DNA from: Planctomycetota bacterium
GTDB taxonomy: Bacteria; Planctomycetota; B15-G4; JADJEK01
Reading direction: 5' to 3'
Assembly (NCBI GenBank): GCA_016709145.1
Contig: JADJEK010000006.1
Location: forward strand, 248,001 to 312,000
Length of the DNA: 64,000 bases
Shown here: in pieces, positions 43,748 through 54,499 of the stretch
How positions within the stretch are numbered: the first letter of the stretch is position 1
Layout of the letters: each line of letters begins with the position of its first letter
Made by a program: the position numbers and the translations under genes
The notes under the pieces: generated by a model
The model's database searches: none
Seen by the model: the letters and a program-made list of their open reading frames with translations, nothing else
What the model was told of the DNA's origin: nothing

Positions 43748-45028
43748 ATGAGCGCCTGGCGGACGCATCGGACGTCGCAGCTCGCGGCGCTTCGCGGCGG
43801 CGGCGCGGTGCGCTTGGCTGGTCGTGTGCAGCGCGGTGCGCAAGGACTCGAACTCGTCGATGCGAACGGCGTGTGCGCGGTGAGTGCGCATGCGGCGCTG
43901 TGCGTGGACGATCTCGTCAGCGTCACCGGGACATGGGACGGCACCGGCGTCGTGGTCGCGGAAGTCGTCGTGCTCGCGCATCCGACGCGGCCCGTCGCCG
44001 AGGATCCCGAACACGCGCGGCTCGCGTCCCCGTCGTTGCGCACCTCGCTCGCGCAAGTGGCGACGGCGCGCGCCGCGTTGCGGCGGTACTTCGCCGAGCA
44101 GGACTTCGTCGAGGTCGAGACCGGCACGTTCACCGACGAACCCGGGCAGGAGCCGTACCTCGAACCGCTGCGCCTCGAGCGCGTCGCGCGCTACGCGATC
44201 ACGTCGCCCGAACTGCGCCTGAAGCGGTTGCTGTCGGCCGGCTTCGAACGCGTGGTCGAGATCGGTCGCGTCGTGCGCGGCGGTCTCGGCGAACGCTCGG
44301 AGCGCCATCATCCCGAGTTCGCTCTGGCCGAGTGGTATCGCGCCTACGAAGACGACGAGGCGTTGATCACGGACCTGGAGCGCGTGTTCGAACGCTGCGC
44401 ACGTGCGGCGACGGGTCGAGCCGAGTTCGTGCGCGGAGGCAGGGTCGCGCGGTTGGATCGCGGCTTCGAACGCATCAGTGTCGCGGCCGCGTTCGCGCTG
44501 CATGCCGGCGTCGACCTCGATCCCTTTCTCCATGGGGACGTCGACGGATTCAAGGCCTCGGCGCGCGCGGCGGGCGTCGCCGAAGTGCATGCCGACACCG
44601 ACGCGGAGACGCTGTTCTTCCGCATCCTGCTCGATCGCGTCGAACCGCGGCTCGGCATCGAGCGGCCGACGATCTTGCACTCGTATCCGGCGTCGATGGC
44701 GGCGCTGGCTCGACTCGATCCGGATGACGCACGCGTCGCGCAGCGGTTCGAGTGCTACGCGCTCGGCGTCGAACTCGCGAACGCCTTCGTCGAACTCACC
44801 GACCCGAACGAGCAGCGCGCGCGCTTCGAGCACGAGCGCATCGTGCGCGCGCAGTCGGGTCGCGAAGAACTGCCCCTGCCGCGGCGATTCCTCGCGGCGC
44901 TCGAGCGCGGCTTGCCGCCGTGCGCGGGAGTCGCGTTGGGCTTGGAACGCGTCTGGATGCTGATTCTCGGCAAGGATCGCATCGACGACGTGCTGGCGTT
45001 CCCGGAGCCGCGCGATGCGGTCTGGTGA
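43748..45028 (+). CDS. epmA: EpmA-like class II synthetase paralogue with N-terminal OB-like domain
   Basis: A 426-residue protein. The catalytic part (about 100-426) matches EpmA/GenX, the lysyl-tRNA synthetase paralogue that adds beta-lysine to elongation factor P: ITSPELRLKRLLSAGFERV, GERSERHHPEFALAEWYRAY, ELANAFVELTDPNEQRARFE and GVALGLERVWMLILG. Unlike E. coli EpmA (about 325 residues, no anticodon domain), it has an extra N-terminal domain (about 15-85) that looks OB-like (AVRLAGRVQRG ... LVSVTGTWDGTGVVVAEV). It may be a tRNA-binding remnant. Translationally close to asnS (10-base gap). Confidence 0.78.
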   Translation: MSAWRTHRTSQLAALRGGGAVRLAGRVQRGAQGLELVDANGVCAVSAHAALCVDDLVSVTGTWDGTGVVVAEVVVLAHPTRPVAEDPEHARLASPSLRTSLAQVATARAALRRYFAEQDFVEVETGTFTDEPGQEPYLEPLRLERVARYAITSPELRLKRLLSAGFERVVEIGRVVRGGLGERSERHHPEFALAEWYRAYEDDEALITDLERVFERCARAATGRAEFVRGGRVARLDRGFERISVAAAFALHAGVDLDPFLHGDVDGFKASARAAGVAEVHADTDAETLFFRILLDRVEPRLGIERPTILHSYPASMAALARLDPDDARVAQRFECYALGVELANAFVELTDPNEQRARFEHERIVRAQSGREELPLPRRFLAALERGLPPCAGVALGLERVWMLILGKDRIDDVLAFPEPRDAVW

Positions 45029-45122
45029 CGAACGCGAAGCGCGCGGGTAACGCCGCGAACTCCGTCGCGTCGACGCGCCGCCATCCCATGTCGGGACGGC
45101 GTCACGTACGACGGAGGTTCTC

Positions 45123-46328
45123 ATGACGGTTCGTGTGTCGCGGCGCTTCGCCGCTTCGTGTGTGTTCGCAGCGCTGTTGTGTGTTCCGCGCGCCGGCGCG
45201 CAAGACTTGCTGATCTCGTTGTCCGATCCGGCCACGCTCGCCGGCCAAGCCGTGAGCGACACCGAGATCCTGCGACTCGCGGCGGGTGGTCCGGCGCAGC
45301 CGTGCCTGAACGCGGCCGCGCTGCGCGTGTACTTCGGGGACCGCAACGGGGACGGCACGCTCGACGACCCCAACGACATCGACGCGATCGATTTCGTCGA
45401 CGTGCCGGGCTTGCCGATGCCGACCGGTCTCACGTTCTCGCTGCTCGCGGATCAAGCCGGCTTCAAGGACGGCGATCTGTTGCACTTCGACCCGAGCGGT
45501 CCGGGCAACGTCTCGGTCGTCGTCAGCGAGGGATTCCTCGTCCAGGCGCTCGAGGTCGTCGACGGCAACATCGACGTCGACGCGCTCGCGATCGCCGACG
45601 ACGGCACGATCTACTTCAGCCTGGCCGAGGACGAACTGCTCGGACTCGCGCAGGTGGTCATGCAAGACGACGACGTCGCGGTGCTGCCGCAAGGCGCCGT
45701 GAAGGCGCTGCCGTTCCTGCCCGGCACGGTGTTCGAAGCCGCGGCGTCGAAGGCGCTCGGCAAGAACGTCGTGATCGGCGATCTGCGCGGCCTCGAGATC
45801 GACGGCAACGACCTGTTGTTCCAGATCCAGAGTCCCTCGGACCAGGACGCGTCGGTGTTCTCGACGAAGAACGGCGGTGTGTTGGTCGCGGGCTTCGAGG
45901 AATCCAAGCTCGGCTTCGCCGAAAACGTCGAGACCGATGCGCTCGCGTACGCGCCGTCGCAGTCGTTCCCGGTGCTCGCGGCGACTCCGGCCAAGCCGAT
46001 CTCGGGCGCGATGACGACGCTGTCGATCCGCGGGTTGACCCCGTCCCAGCCGTTCGTCGTGCTCGCGGCGCAAGCGCTCGCGCAGGGTGGCATGTCGGCG
46101 GTGTTCCCGGGCTTCGGCGCGTTGGTGTTGGAACCCGGCGATCCGCTGTTCTTGGCCTCGCTGGCGAACCTGCCGGCGTTGATCGGCGTCGCCAGCCCGA
46201 CCGGTGACGGTTCGTTCCTGGCTCCGGCGCCGGGCGCGACGGGAGTTCCGCTCGACGTCGTGGTGCAGGTCGTCGAATTGGCGTCGACGAACCTCTCGAA
46301 CCCGATCGTCGTCGAGATCAACCAGTGA
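45123..46328 (+). CDS. secreted protein with a calcium-binding loop, unknown function
   Basis: A 401-residue protein with a signal peptide (RRFAASCVFAALLCVPRAGAQ). The DRNGDGTLDDPNDIDAIDF segment (about residues 76-94) is an EF-hand/dockerin-like calcium loop. The rest is beta-rich with the repeated pattern of ALEVVDGNIDVDALAIADDG and IGDLRGLEIDGNDLLF. I do not recognise a family; such proteins are common in planctomycete surface proteomes. No PEP-CTERM tail. GGAGG at 45113-45117 is well placed for the ATG. Confidence 0.65.
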   Translation: MTVRVSRRFAASCVFAALLCVPRAGAQDLLISLSDPATLAGQAVSDTEILRLAAGGPAQPCLNAAALRVYFGDRNGDGTLDDPNDIDAIDFVDVPGLPMPTGLTFSLLADQAGFKDGDLLHFDPSGPGNVSVVVSEGFLVQALEVVDGNIDVDALAIADDGTIYFSLAEDELLGLAQVVMQDDDVAVLPQGAVKALPFLPGTVFEAAASKALGKNVVIGDLRGLEIDGNDLLFQIQSPSDQDASVFSTKNGGVLVAGFEESKLGFAENVETDALAYAPSQSFPVLAATPAKPISGAMTTLSIRGLTPSQPFVVLAAQALAQGGMSAVFPGFGALVLEPGDPLFLASLANLPALIGVASPTGDGSFLAPAPGATGVPLDVVVQVVELASTNLSNPIVVEINQ

Positions 46329-46662
46329 AGGTGTGATGGGCGGCGATTTCGTGAGTCGTGGCGGTGGGAGCCGTGAGCGCGGCTCGCGCCCATGGTCGGC
46401 CAACAGGTCCGCGAACAGGTCCGCGAACACGGTGAGCCAGGGACCGGCGCGCGGACTCGCCTCGAGGACTTGACCTCCCGCGCTTCGACATCGCGTCGTT
46501 CGACGTCCGTCCGTTCCCCGCCAGGGCGATCCTGGCGGGGAACGGCGGGCCTCGGTCGGTGTTCTGCGGCGACCGAGCCCGCCGCGCGCCTCGACGCGAC
46601 GAAGGCCCGTCCCGGCCGACGCATGGTTACGCGATCCCTCACGCTGGCTACCATCCGACGTG
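46329..46662. other. 334-base intergenic region with a strong hairpin
   Basis: No supported gene. It contains a perfect 15-bp stem-loop at 46511-46545, annotated separately. The remainder shows no recognisable promoter. Confidence 0.5.
46511..46545 (+). terminator. perfect 15-bp stem-loop, probable terminator
   Basis: CCGTTCCCCGCCAGG (46511-46525) pairs perfectly with 46531-46545; loop GCGAT. It lies 183 bases after the secreted protein's stop and 118 before the HEAT-repeat gene. No U tract follows, so the role could also be mRNA stabilisation. Confidence 0.5.
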
Positions 46663-48174
46663 ATGCATCCGACCACGACGATCCGGTTCGCGACCTGCGC
46701 GCTCACGCTCGCGCTCCTCGGCAAGGCAAGCGCCGACGACGTGCCGCTGCTCTACGCCGACGCGCTGCGTCCCGCGCACGAGTCGTACCTGCGTGACCGC
46801 GCCAAAGAGCTCGGCGATCCGGATCCGAAGAAGCGTCGGGCCGCGATCCACGCGCTGGCCGATGCCGGTGACGCGGGCGCAGCGACGTTGCTCGAGTCGA
46901 TCGGCAAGACGCAGAACGGCGTGGTGTTGCGCTCGGCCCTGCTCGCGCTCGGGGACAGCGGATCGCCCGCGGCGGTGGCCGAACTGCGTCGCTTGTACGA
47001 GAAGGGTGGGCAGCAAGAAGGCGAGCGCGCGGTGCTCGCGCTGGTGCTCGGCGTCGTCGGTCCCGGCTCGGCGGCCCAGACGCTGCGCAACGAAGCGAGT
47101 TCGCGCAAGCCGTCGACGGCGCGGCTGGCGGCCACGCTCGGGCTCGGTCGCTGTGGCGACGGCGAAGCGTTGGCGGAATCGTTGTCGGGACTGGGCAAGG
47201 AATCGCTCGAGGAACAGCGCGCCGCGATCGTGCTCGCGGCCGGCGAGGCTCGCGCGCGTGGCGCCGCGTTCGCGCCGGGGACGTTCGGCGTCGCATTGCG
47301 TGATCGCGGGGCCCAGGTGCGTCGCGCCGGTGCGCTCGCCATTGCCCTCCGACCCGACGTCGCGGATGCGTCCGCGCTGCAAGACGCGTGGAAGCGCGAG
47401 AAGGTGACCGAGGTCCGCGTCGCGCTCGTGCTCGCGCTCGGTGGGATCGACGATGCACGCATCGACGAGTTGCTGCTCACCGCCGCGCGCGGCAAAGCCG
47501 GCGAAGTCCGCGACGCGGCACTGGTCGCGCTGGCGGGTCGATCGGGCGGCGCATGGATCGACGCCACGCGCTCCGTGAGGGAGTCGGTCGTCCTCGAAGT
47601 CGCGGCGCTCGGCTGTGCGGCCGCGCCGGACTCGACCGTCGCTCAAACGCTCGTCGAGTGGCTCGCATCGGCGCAGCCGGGATTGCGCAGCGCGGCCGGG
47701 CTCGCGCTCGCCGCGATGCGGAGCGCGGCCGCGCGCGATGCGGTGCTCGATTGGGCCGCCCGAGAAACCGACCTCAGCGCGCTCGACGACGCGCTGCTCG
47801 CAGTCGGTGTGCTCGACTTGCCGGCGGCGCTCGATCGGGTCGGCGAACTCCGTACGCCGACGGGTCGCGTGACGTTGTCCAAGGACACGCGCAAGACGCT
47901 CGAAGGCCGGCGTGACGCCCGCTTGCTCGAGGACCAGCTCGAGCGGCGTCTGCGCGCCCGGCACGCGCGCCGAGCGGACCGCATCGCCGACGCGGTCGCC
48001 GAACTCGTCGACGAGATCCTCGATCTCGACGACATCGCTCGCAGATTGCCGACGACCGATTCGGGCGCGGGTTCCGGTTCCGGTTCCGGATCGGGTCGGG
48101 TGAGGAAGGCGGTTCCGGCGAAGGGTCGGGCGAGGGTAGTGGCGAGGAAGGATCGGGAGAGGGCAGCGAGGTGA
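46663..48174 (+). CDS. secreted HEAT-repeat protein, probably frameshifted near its C-terminus
   Basis: 503 residues as read. A signal peptide (IRFATCALTLALLGKASA) precedes an array of HEAT/PBS-lyase-like helical repeats (for example KRRAAIHALADAGDAGAATLLESI, VRDAALVALAGRSG). In a Gly-Ser repeat near residue 478 the frame runs into a basic tail and stops at 48172-48174. In the -1 frame the sequence continues as a Gly/Ser/Glu linker and a sensible C-terminus ending at 48272, so a one-base indel (natural or sequencing) is likely. Start ATG at 46663; a GTG sits just before it. Confidence 0.7.
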   Translation: MHPTTTIRFATCALTLALLGKASADDVPLLYADALRPAHESYLRDRAKELGDPDPKKRRAAIHALADAGDAGAATLLESIGKTQNGVVLRSALLALGDSGSPAAVAELRRLYEKGGQQEGERAVLALVLGVVGPGSAAQTLRNEASSRKPSTARLAATLGLGRCGDGEALAESLSGLGKESLEEQRAAIVLAAGEARARGAAFAPGTFGVALRDRGAQVRRAGALAIALRPDVADASALQDAWKREKVTEVRVALVLALGGIDDARIDELLLTAARGKAGEVRDAALVALAGRSGGAWIDATRSVRESVVLEVAALGCAAAPDSTVAQTLVEWLASAQPGLRSAAGLALAAMRSAAARDAVLDWAARETDLSALDDALLAVGVLDLPAALDRVGELRTPTGRVTLSKDTRKTLEGRRDARLLEDQLERRLRARHARRADRIADAVAELVDEILDLDDIARRLPTTDSGAGSGSGSGSGRVRKAVPAKGRARVVARKDRERAAR

Positions 48175-48272
48175 CCACGGTGAAGAAGGCGCGCGTGGAT
48201 CCTCGCAACTCGTCGCTGGAACGCGATCTGGCCGAGTGGTTCCGCGAACGACCCTACTTCGAGCCCGATTGA
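48099..48272 (+). pseudogene. displaced C-terminal segment of the HEAT-repeat gene
   Basis: In the frame shifted by -1 relative to the preceding gene, 48099 onward reads a Gly/Ser/Glu linker that continues the Gly-Ser repeat seen upstream, then VDPRNSSLERDLAEWFRERP and a stop at 48270-48272. This is continuous with the preceding protein if one base is lost or gained in the TTCCGG repeat around 48070-48098. Confidence 0.6.
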
Positions 48273-48432
48273 CGACGTCGGCGAAGAGCCGCGTCCGGCT
48301 CGCGATTCCACGGCACCGACGGGAAGTTCTCGGTCTGCCGCCGGGGGGTCGAATGCCGGCGGACTTTTGCGATCGGCTGCTAGGATTCCGCCCCTCATTG
48401 GCCGCGGAACGACGTTCCGCTCGTCGAAGGTG

Positions 48433-48696
48433 ATGCCCGTGACTGTGCGCAGGCTCTACTGCACGTTCCCCAAGGACATGATCCGCGAGCCGCTGCTCTA
48501 CAACCTCGGCAAGAACTTCACCGTGGTACCGAACATCCGTCAGGCGAGCATCACCGACGAGATGGGCTTCGTGTACCTCGAGCTGGAAGGCGACGACGTC
48601 GAGATCGATCGGGCCGTGCGCTACCTCGTCGAACGCCGCGTGAAGGTCGAGGAAGTGAAGGGCGATCAGCCGCCTGGTTCGTTCGCACAACGCTGA
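48433..48696 (+). CDS. NIL-domain protein
   Basis: An 87-residue single-domain protein resembling the NIL domain found C-terminal in MetN ATPases and in ferredoxins: RRLYCTFPKDMIREPLLYNLGKNF ... TDEMGFVYLELEGDDVEIDRAVRYL. Function as a stand-alone is unknown, perhaps substrate sensing. AAGG shortly before the ATG at 48433. Confidence 0.75.
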   Translation: MPVTVRRLYCTFPKDMIREPLLYNLGKNFTVVPNIRQASITDEMGFVYLELEGDDVEIDRAVRYLVERRVKVEEVKGDQPPGSFAQR

Positions 48697-48704
48697 CGCG
48701 AGTC

Positions 48705-48722
48705 GCCGACGCGAGCGTCGGC
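48705..48722. repeat. short hairpin after the NIL-domain gene
   Basis: GCCGACG (48705-48711) pairs with CGTCGGC (48716-48722), loop CGAG. It is the first of two hairpins in the convergent gap. Confidence 0.6.
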
Positions 48723-48727
48723 AGGCT

Positions 48728-48788
48728 CCGGAACGGAACACGGCCCCGCCGCGAGCGATGCTCGCGGCGGGGCCGTGTTCCGTTCCGG
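48728..48788. terminator. perfect 29-bp palindrome, bidirectional terminator
   Basis: 48728-48756 is an exact reverse complement of 48760-48788 with a three-base loop (GAT). It lies between the convergent gene ends at 48696 and 48814 and must form an extremely stable hairpin in either transcript. No U tract is present on either side. Confidence 0.75.
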
Positions 48789-48813
48789 TGCGGATCGCGC
48801 GCGATCGACGCGG

Positions 48814-49872
48814 TCAACCGCCCTCGGACTCGCCTTCGGCCGCGGCTGCGACCTTCTCCTTCAGCTTCTCGAACTGAGCGACGCCGGCTTCACCGTCGTA
48901 CTTGCGCCACGCGGTGATCAGCTTGTTCGACTGCTTGATGTTGTTCGCGAGGTTCTCCTGGATCTTCGCCGCGTCGCCATCGAGCGCGACGCCCATGACG
49001 TTGTGCGTGGTTTCCTGGATGCGCATCACGATCGCGTTGACCTTGCCGAGATCGATGTCGTTCGACACGTCGAGGCCGTTCATCGCGTTCATCAAGGCCG
49101 GCATGATCGCGAGCCCGGCCTCGTCGAGGACCTTCTTCGCGGCGGAGCGCTCCTTCGGCTTCGCGCTTTCGAGGAACACCTTCTTCACGGCGTCCTGGAT
49201 CGCGGTCCACTGCTCGTCCGATGATTCCGGCAACTTGCCGAACATCGGCTCGACCTTCAGCACCGGGCTCGACGCATCGATCTGGGGCGTCGGTTCGACC
49301 TTCGGCGCTTCCACCTTCGGCTCATCCTTCGGCGCGTCGACCGGCGGCGCGACGTCCGTCGGCGTCACCGGAGCGGGCGCGACTTCCGGCGCCGATTCGA
49401 CGGGCTTCGCGTCGGCCGGAGCCGTCGTTGCCGACGCCACCGGGACGATCGGTTTGTCGTCGCCCTTGGTCATGAACATGATCACCGCGACGCCGATCGC
49501 GATCACCGCGACACCGATGCCGATGAACATCGCGTTGTTGTTCTTCGCCGGTGCGTCGTCCATATCGCGGCCGGCTCGACCGGGTCGCGTGCGCGCGCCG
49601 CGAGCGCCGGCGTTGCGGCCACCGGCAGCAGGGCGAGCCGCACGGCTGCCGGCGGGAGCGGCGGCAGCGGCCTTCGGCGCCCCGGCCTTCGCGGCCGGAG
49701 CCGCGGGCTTTGCCGACGGGGCGGCCACCTTGGGAGCTGCCGCGGCCGGAGCTGCGGCTCCGACGACGACGACGCCACCGCACTTGTTGCACTTCGCTTG
49801 CGTGCCCTGGAACGACGCGGGGATCTTGAACCGGGCGTTGCACTGCTGACAAACGCCGACGCGCTCGGTCAT
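48814..49872 (-). CDS. zinc-ribbon membrane protein, unknown function
   Basis: A 352-residue protein. The N-terminal zinc ribbon (C8-x2-C11 ... C28-x2-C31; VCQQCNARFKIPASFQG) is MJ0042-like. An Ala/Pro/Arg-rich linker precedes one membrane segment (MFIGIGVAVIAIGVAVIMFM), another Pro-rich linker, and a C-terminal helical domain of about 140 residues. Similar architecture to the next gene upstream, so probably a distant paralogue. Planctomycete-type organisation; role unknown. Confidence 0.65.
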   Translation of the reverse strand: MTERVGVCQQCNARFKIPASFQGTQAKCNKCGGVVVVGAAAPAAAAPKVAAPSAKPAAPAAKAGAPKAAAAAPAGSRAARPAAGGRNAGARGARTRPGRAGRDMDDAPAKNNNAMFIGIGVAVIAIGVAVIMFMTKGDDKPIVPVASATTAPADAKPVESAPEVAPAPVTPTDVAPPVDAPKDEPKVEAPKVEPTPQIDASSPVLKVEPMFGKLPESSDEQWTAIQDAVKKVFLESAKPKERSAAKKVLDEAGLAIMPALMNAMNGLDVSNDIDLGKVNAIVMRIQETTHNVMGVALDGDAAKIQENLANNIKQSNKLITAWRKYDGEAGVAQFEKLKEKVAAAAEGESEGG

Positions 49873-50025
49873 GAACGACTCCTAGCAGACTCGCGGTTGG
49901 GGTTGCGTTGCGATCGCGGAGCGACCGGGGGCGGATCCTAACTTCCGGGACCGGCCTTCGTCACCGGGGCAATGTGGTGCGGGCGAAGACCAGGCGCCCG
50001 CGGATGCGCTCGATCGGGGGACGCG

Positions 50026-51288
50026 TCACGGATCTTCGACGGTCGACTTGTCGCCCTTTTTCTTCTTGGCGGCCTTGTCGAGTTGATCCTGTTCGTCCTT
50101 GGTGAGTTCGAGCGTCGGCGGGCCCGAGTACGTGCCCTGGACGTCGCGCCACCAACCGAACCAGAGCCGGCGCATCTGTTCGTTGTCGCCGGCCGACTCG
50201 CCGGTCATCGAGCCGGCGTTCATGCCCGGCACGATCAGCCAATCGCGACCCGACAGTTCCATCAGGGTCAGCGACAGCTTGTTCGCCTTCTGCAGATCGG
50301 CCTCGCTCTTCAGATCGAGCGCGACCAATTCGTTGAGCAAGTGCGGGATCGCGGGCTTGCCGACGCCGACCAACGCCGTGCGGGCTTTCGAAGCCGCCGT
50401 GGTCGCGGCCGGATCGACCAGTGTCCGCACGTGCATCTCGATCGAGCTGGTCGTCGATGGCGAAGTGCCCTCGATCGGTTCCACCTTCTCCACCGTGCCT
50501 TCGGGGTTCCGACGCGTCTTGCCAGCGGATGTCGCCGCCGCCTCGGCGAGCGACGTCTTGCCCTCCGTGGCCGGATCGACGATCGCGGCACGCGTGACCC
50601 CGAACAACTTCCAGTTCGACCCGACCGACTGGAACGCCATGGTCCAGTCCTGCGTGCACTGGGTGACGGCGTCGACGAGCTGGAGGCGCACCGTGGCCGA
50701 GGAGCCGTCGAACACCGGCAGCTCGACGTCCTTGACGACGGCGCGCTTCAGCAGATCGAGCTCCGGTCCTTCACCGCGCAACAGCTTCAGGTACTCGTCC
50801 TTCTTGGCGTACTGGTCGAGTTCCGACAGGGCCGTCCAAGTCCCGGTCTCGAGTCCCTTCTTCACGCGATCGTCGAACATGCCCGAAAAGTCGACGTAGA
50901 TCAGCGCCAGCGTCTCGTCGTCGCCCTTGCGCATGGTCTGGATGACGTCGTTCGCACGCTTGCGCAGCAACTCCTTCGAATCGACCGCCGTCGGCGTGCG
51001 CGCGACCGGCGCGGGCGTGTCCGCGGCCGAGGTCGTCGCGGTCGTCGGCGGGAGCGCAGCCGGCTCGCTGCTGCGCGTGGCGAGGTAGCCGATCAGTCCG
51101 ACGACGAGACAGCCGCCGAAGATCGCCACGTATCCCATCGGCGGCATGCCGTATGCCTTGGTCTGAGCGGCGCGCAGCGCGATCGCCTCGAAGCGCTCGC
51201 CGCACTTCACGCACTTCAGCACTTTGTTGGTCTTGTCGAGTCCGACCTTGTAGTGAGCATGGCACGACGAGCACTGGACGACGGGCAT
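50026..51288 (-). CDS. second zinc-ribbon membrane protein, unknown function
   Basis: A 420-residue protein. The N-terminal zinc ribbon has C6-x2-C9 and C26-x2-C29 (VVQCSSCHAHYKVGLD), then one membrane segment (YVAIFGGCLVVGLIGYLAT) and a large extracytoplasmic part with an alpha/beta domain (about 110-230) and a helical tail. It precedes its paralogue by 150 bases on the same strand. ATG at 51288 has GGAG upstream (about nine bases). Confidence 0.65.
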   Translation of the reverse strand: MPVVQCSSCHAHYKVGLDKTNKVLKCVKCGERFEAIALRAAQTKAYGMPPMGYVAIFGGCLVVGLIGYLATRSSEPAALPPTTATTSAADTPAPVARTPTAVDSKELLRKRANDVIQTMRKGDDETLALIYVDFSGMFDDRVKKGLETGTWTALSELDQYAKKDEYLKLLRGEGPELDLLKRAVVKDVELPVFDGSSATVRLQLVDAVTQCTQDWTMAFQSVGSNWKLFGVTRAAIVDPATEGKTSLAEAAATSAGKTRRNPEGTVEKVEPIEGTSPSTTSSIEMHVRTLVDPAATTAASKARTALVGVGKPAIPHLLNELVALDLKSEADLQKANKLSLTLMELSGRDWLIVPGMNAGSMTGESAGDNEQMRRLWFGWWRDVQGTYSGPPTLELTKDEQDQLDKAAKKKKGDKSTVEDP

Positions 51289-51433
51289 CGGAAGAACTCC
51301 GGAAGGAATGGTGCGTCGGATCGTTCCCGCGAGGCCTCGGCGGGTTGTCGGTCCACGCGACCGGAGACTATCATCAGGCCCGCCGATCAGTCCGAGCGCG
51401 GTCTGGCCGAAGGTGAGATTCGGAGAGTCCAAG

Positions 51434-52446
51434 ATGGCGATTCCACGTGTGACGTTCGCCGTGTGCTGCGCCGTGCTCGCCACGGGCGTTTCGACCGTGG
51501 CCCTCGGCGGCTCCGAGGGCTCGCACAAGCCCGCTTTCGCCAAGCCGCCGGCCAAACCGGCCGACAGCGCGCCGATGCCCGGCTCGACGAACGTCGGTCG
51601 AGGCTTCGGCGGCGCGCATACCCAGCGTCCGTTCTCGTCGCTGGGCAGCGGTCGGCCGTTGGCGCCGATCGGCCACGATCGCGGGCTGACCAGGATCGGG
51701 ACCGATCGACCGCTCGCGCCCATCGGCGGCGGCGGGCCGGACGCGTCCGGCCCGGTCCCGACCACTGAACCGAAGTATCCGGGCTACCACGGCGGCGGTC
51801 GCACGTTCATCGCGGTCGAGCCGCGGCCGAAGTCGGATGCCGGGCTCGAGATCGAAGGCGAGCATCCCGCCGGGTCCGTGCCGAGCGTCGAACCGACGCT
51901 GCCCGGCGAGCCCGGCCTCGAGCCCACGCCGGCCGAGATCCGGGTCGCGGAGCCGACCATCGATCCGATCAAGCTGGAGATGGCGCAGCGTCTGCGCGCC
52001 GAGGGTCACGTGCAGTTCCTGCGCGGTGAGTTCCACCTCGCCGAAGCGAGTCTGCAGAGCTCCGTCGATCTCGTGCCGGAGTTGAACGACGCGCGCTTCG
52101 AGCTCGCGTTCGCGCTGCTCGCGAACGGTCGGGTGAATTCCGCGGCGCGGGAGTTCGTGCGCGCCGAAGCGCACGATCCGACCGTGTTCAAGTCCACGCT
52201 CGATGCGCGTGCGGCGGTCGGCAGCCAGGAGACGTTCGACCTCTGCCGCCAGCAGGCCGACCGCTACCACGCCGCGTACCCGATGGACTCCGACGCGTTG
52301 TTCGTCCATGCGCTCATGCAGTGGTGGAGCGGCAAGGGCCGGGACGCAGGGATCGACCTGGCCGCGCTCGCGGGCGCGGATCCCGCCTACGGCGGATTGA
52401 AGGCCGCGTTCGTGAATCCCGCGCTCGACGAGGCACTGAAGCCGCA

Positions 52447-52450
<4 letters not shown>
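51434..52450 (+). CDS. secreted TPR-containing protein
   Basis: A 338-residue protein with a signal peptide (VTFAVCCAVLATGVSTVALG), a Gly/Pro-rich low-complexity stretch (about 25-165, with two G-R/D-x-P-L-A-P-I-G repeats), and a TPR-like C-terminal region (AEGHVQFLRGEFHLAEASLQSSVDL, FELAFALLANGRVNSAAREF). GGAG precedes the ATG at 51434. Its stop overlaps the uvrB start (GTGA), tying it to the repair operon. Confidence 0.65.
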
Positions 52451-54495
<2,045 letters not shown>

Positions 54496-54499
54496 GTCG

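Noticed and set aside
43748..45028. A second lysyl-tRNA synthetase
   Set aside because: The protein is too short, and the catalytic segments match EpmA rather than LysS.
45123..46328. PEP-CTERM exosortase substrate
   Set aside because: The C-terminus VVVEINQ has no PEP motif, membrane segment or basic tail.
48060..48174. Gly-Ser repeat as a harmless low-complexity C-terminus
   Set aside because: The -1 frame gives a better and longer continuation, so a frameshift is more likely than a natural basic tail.
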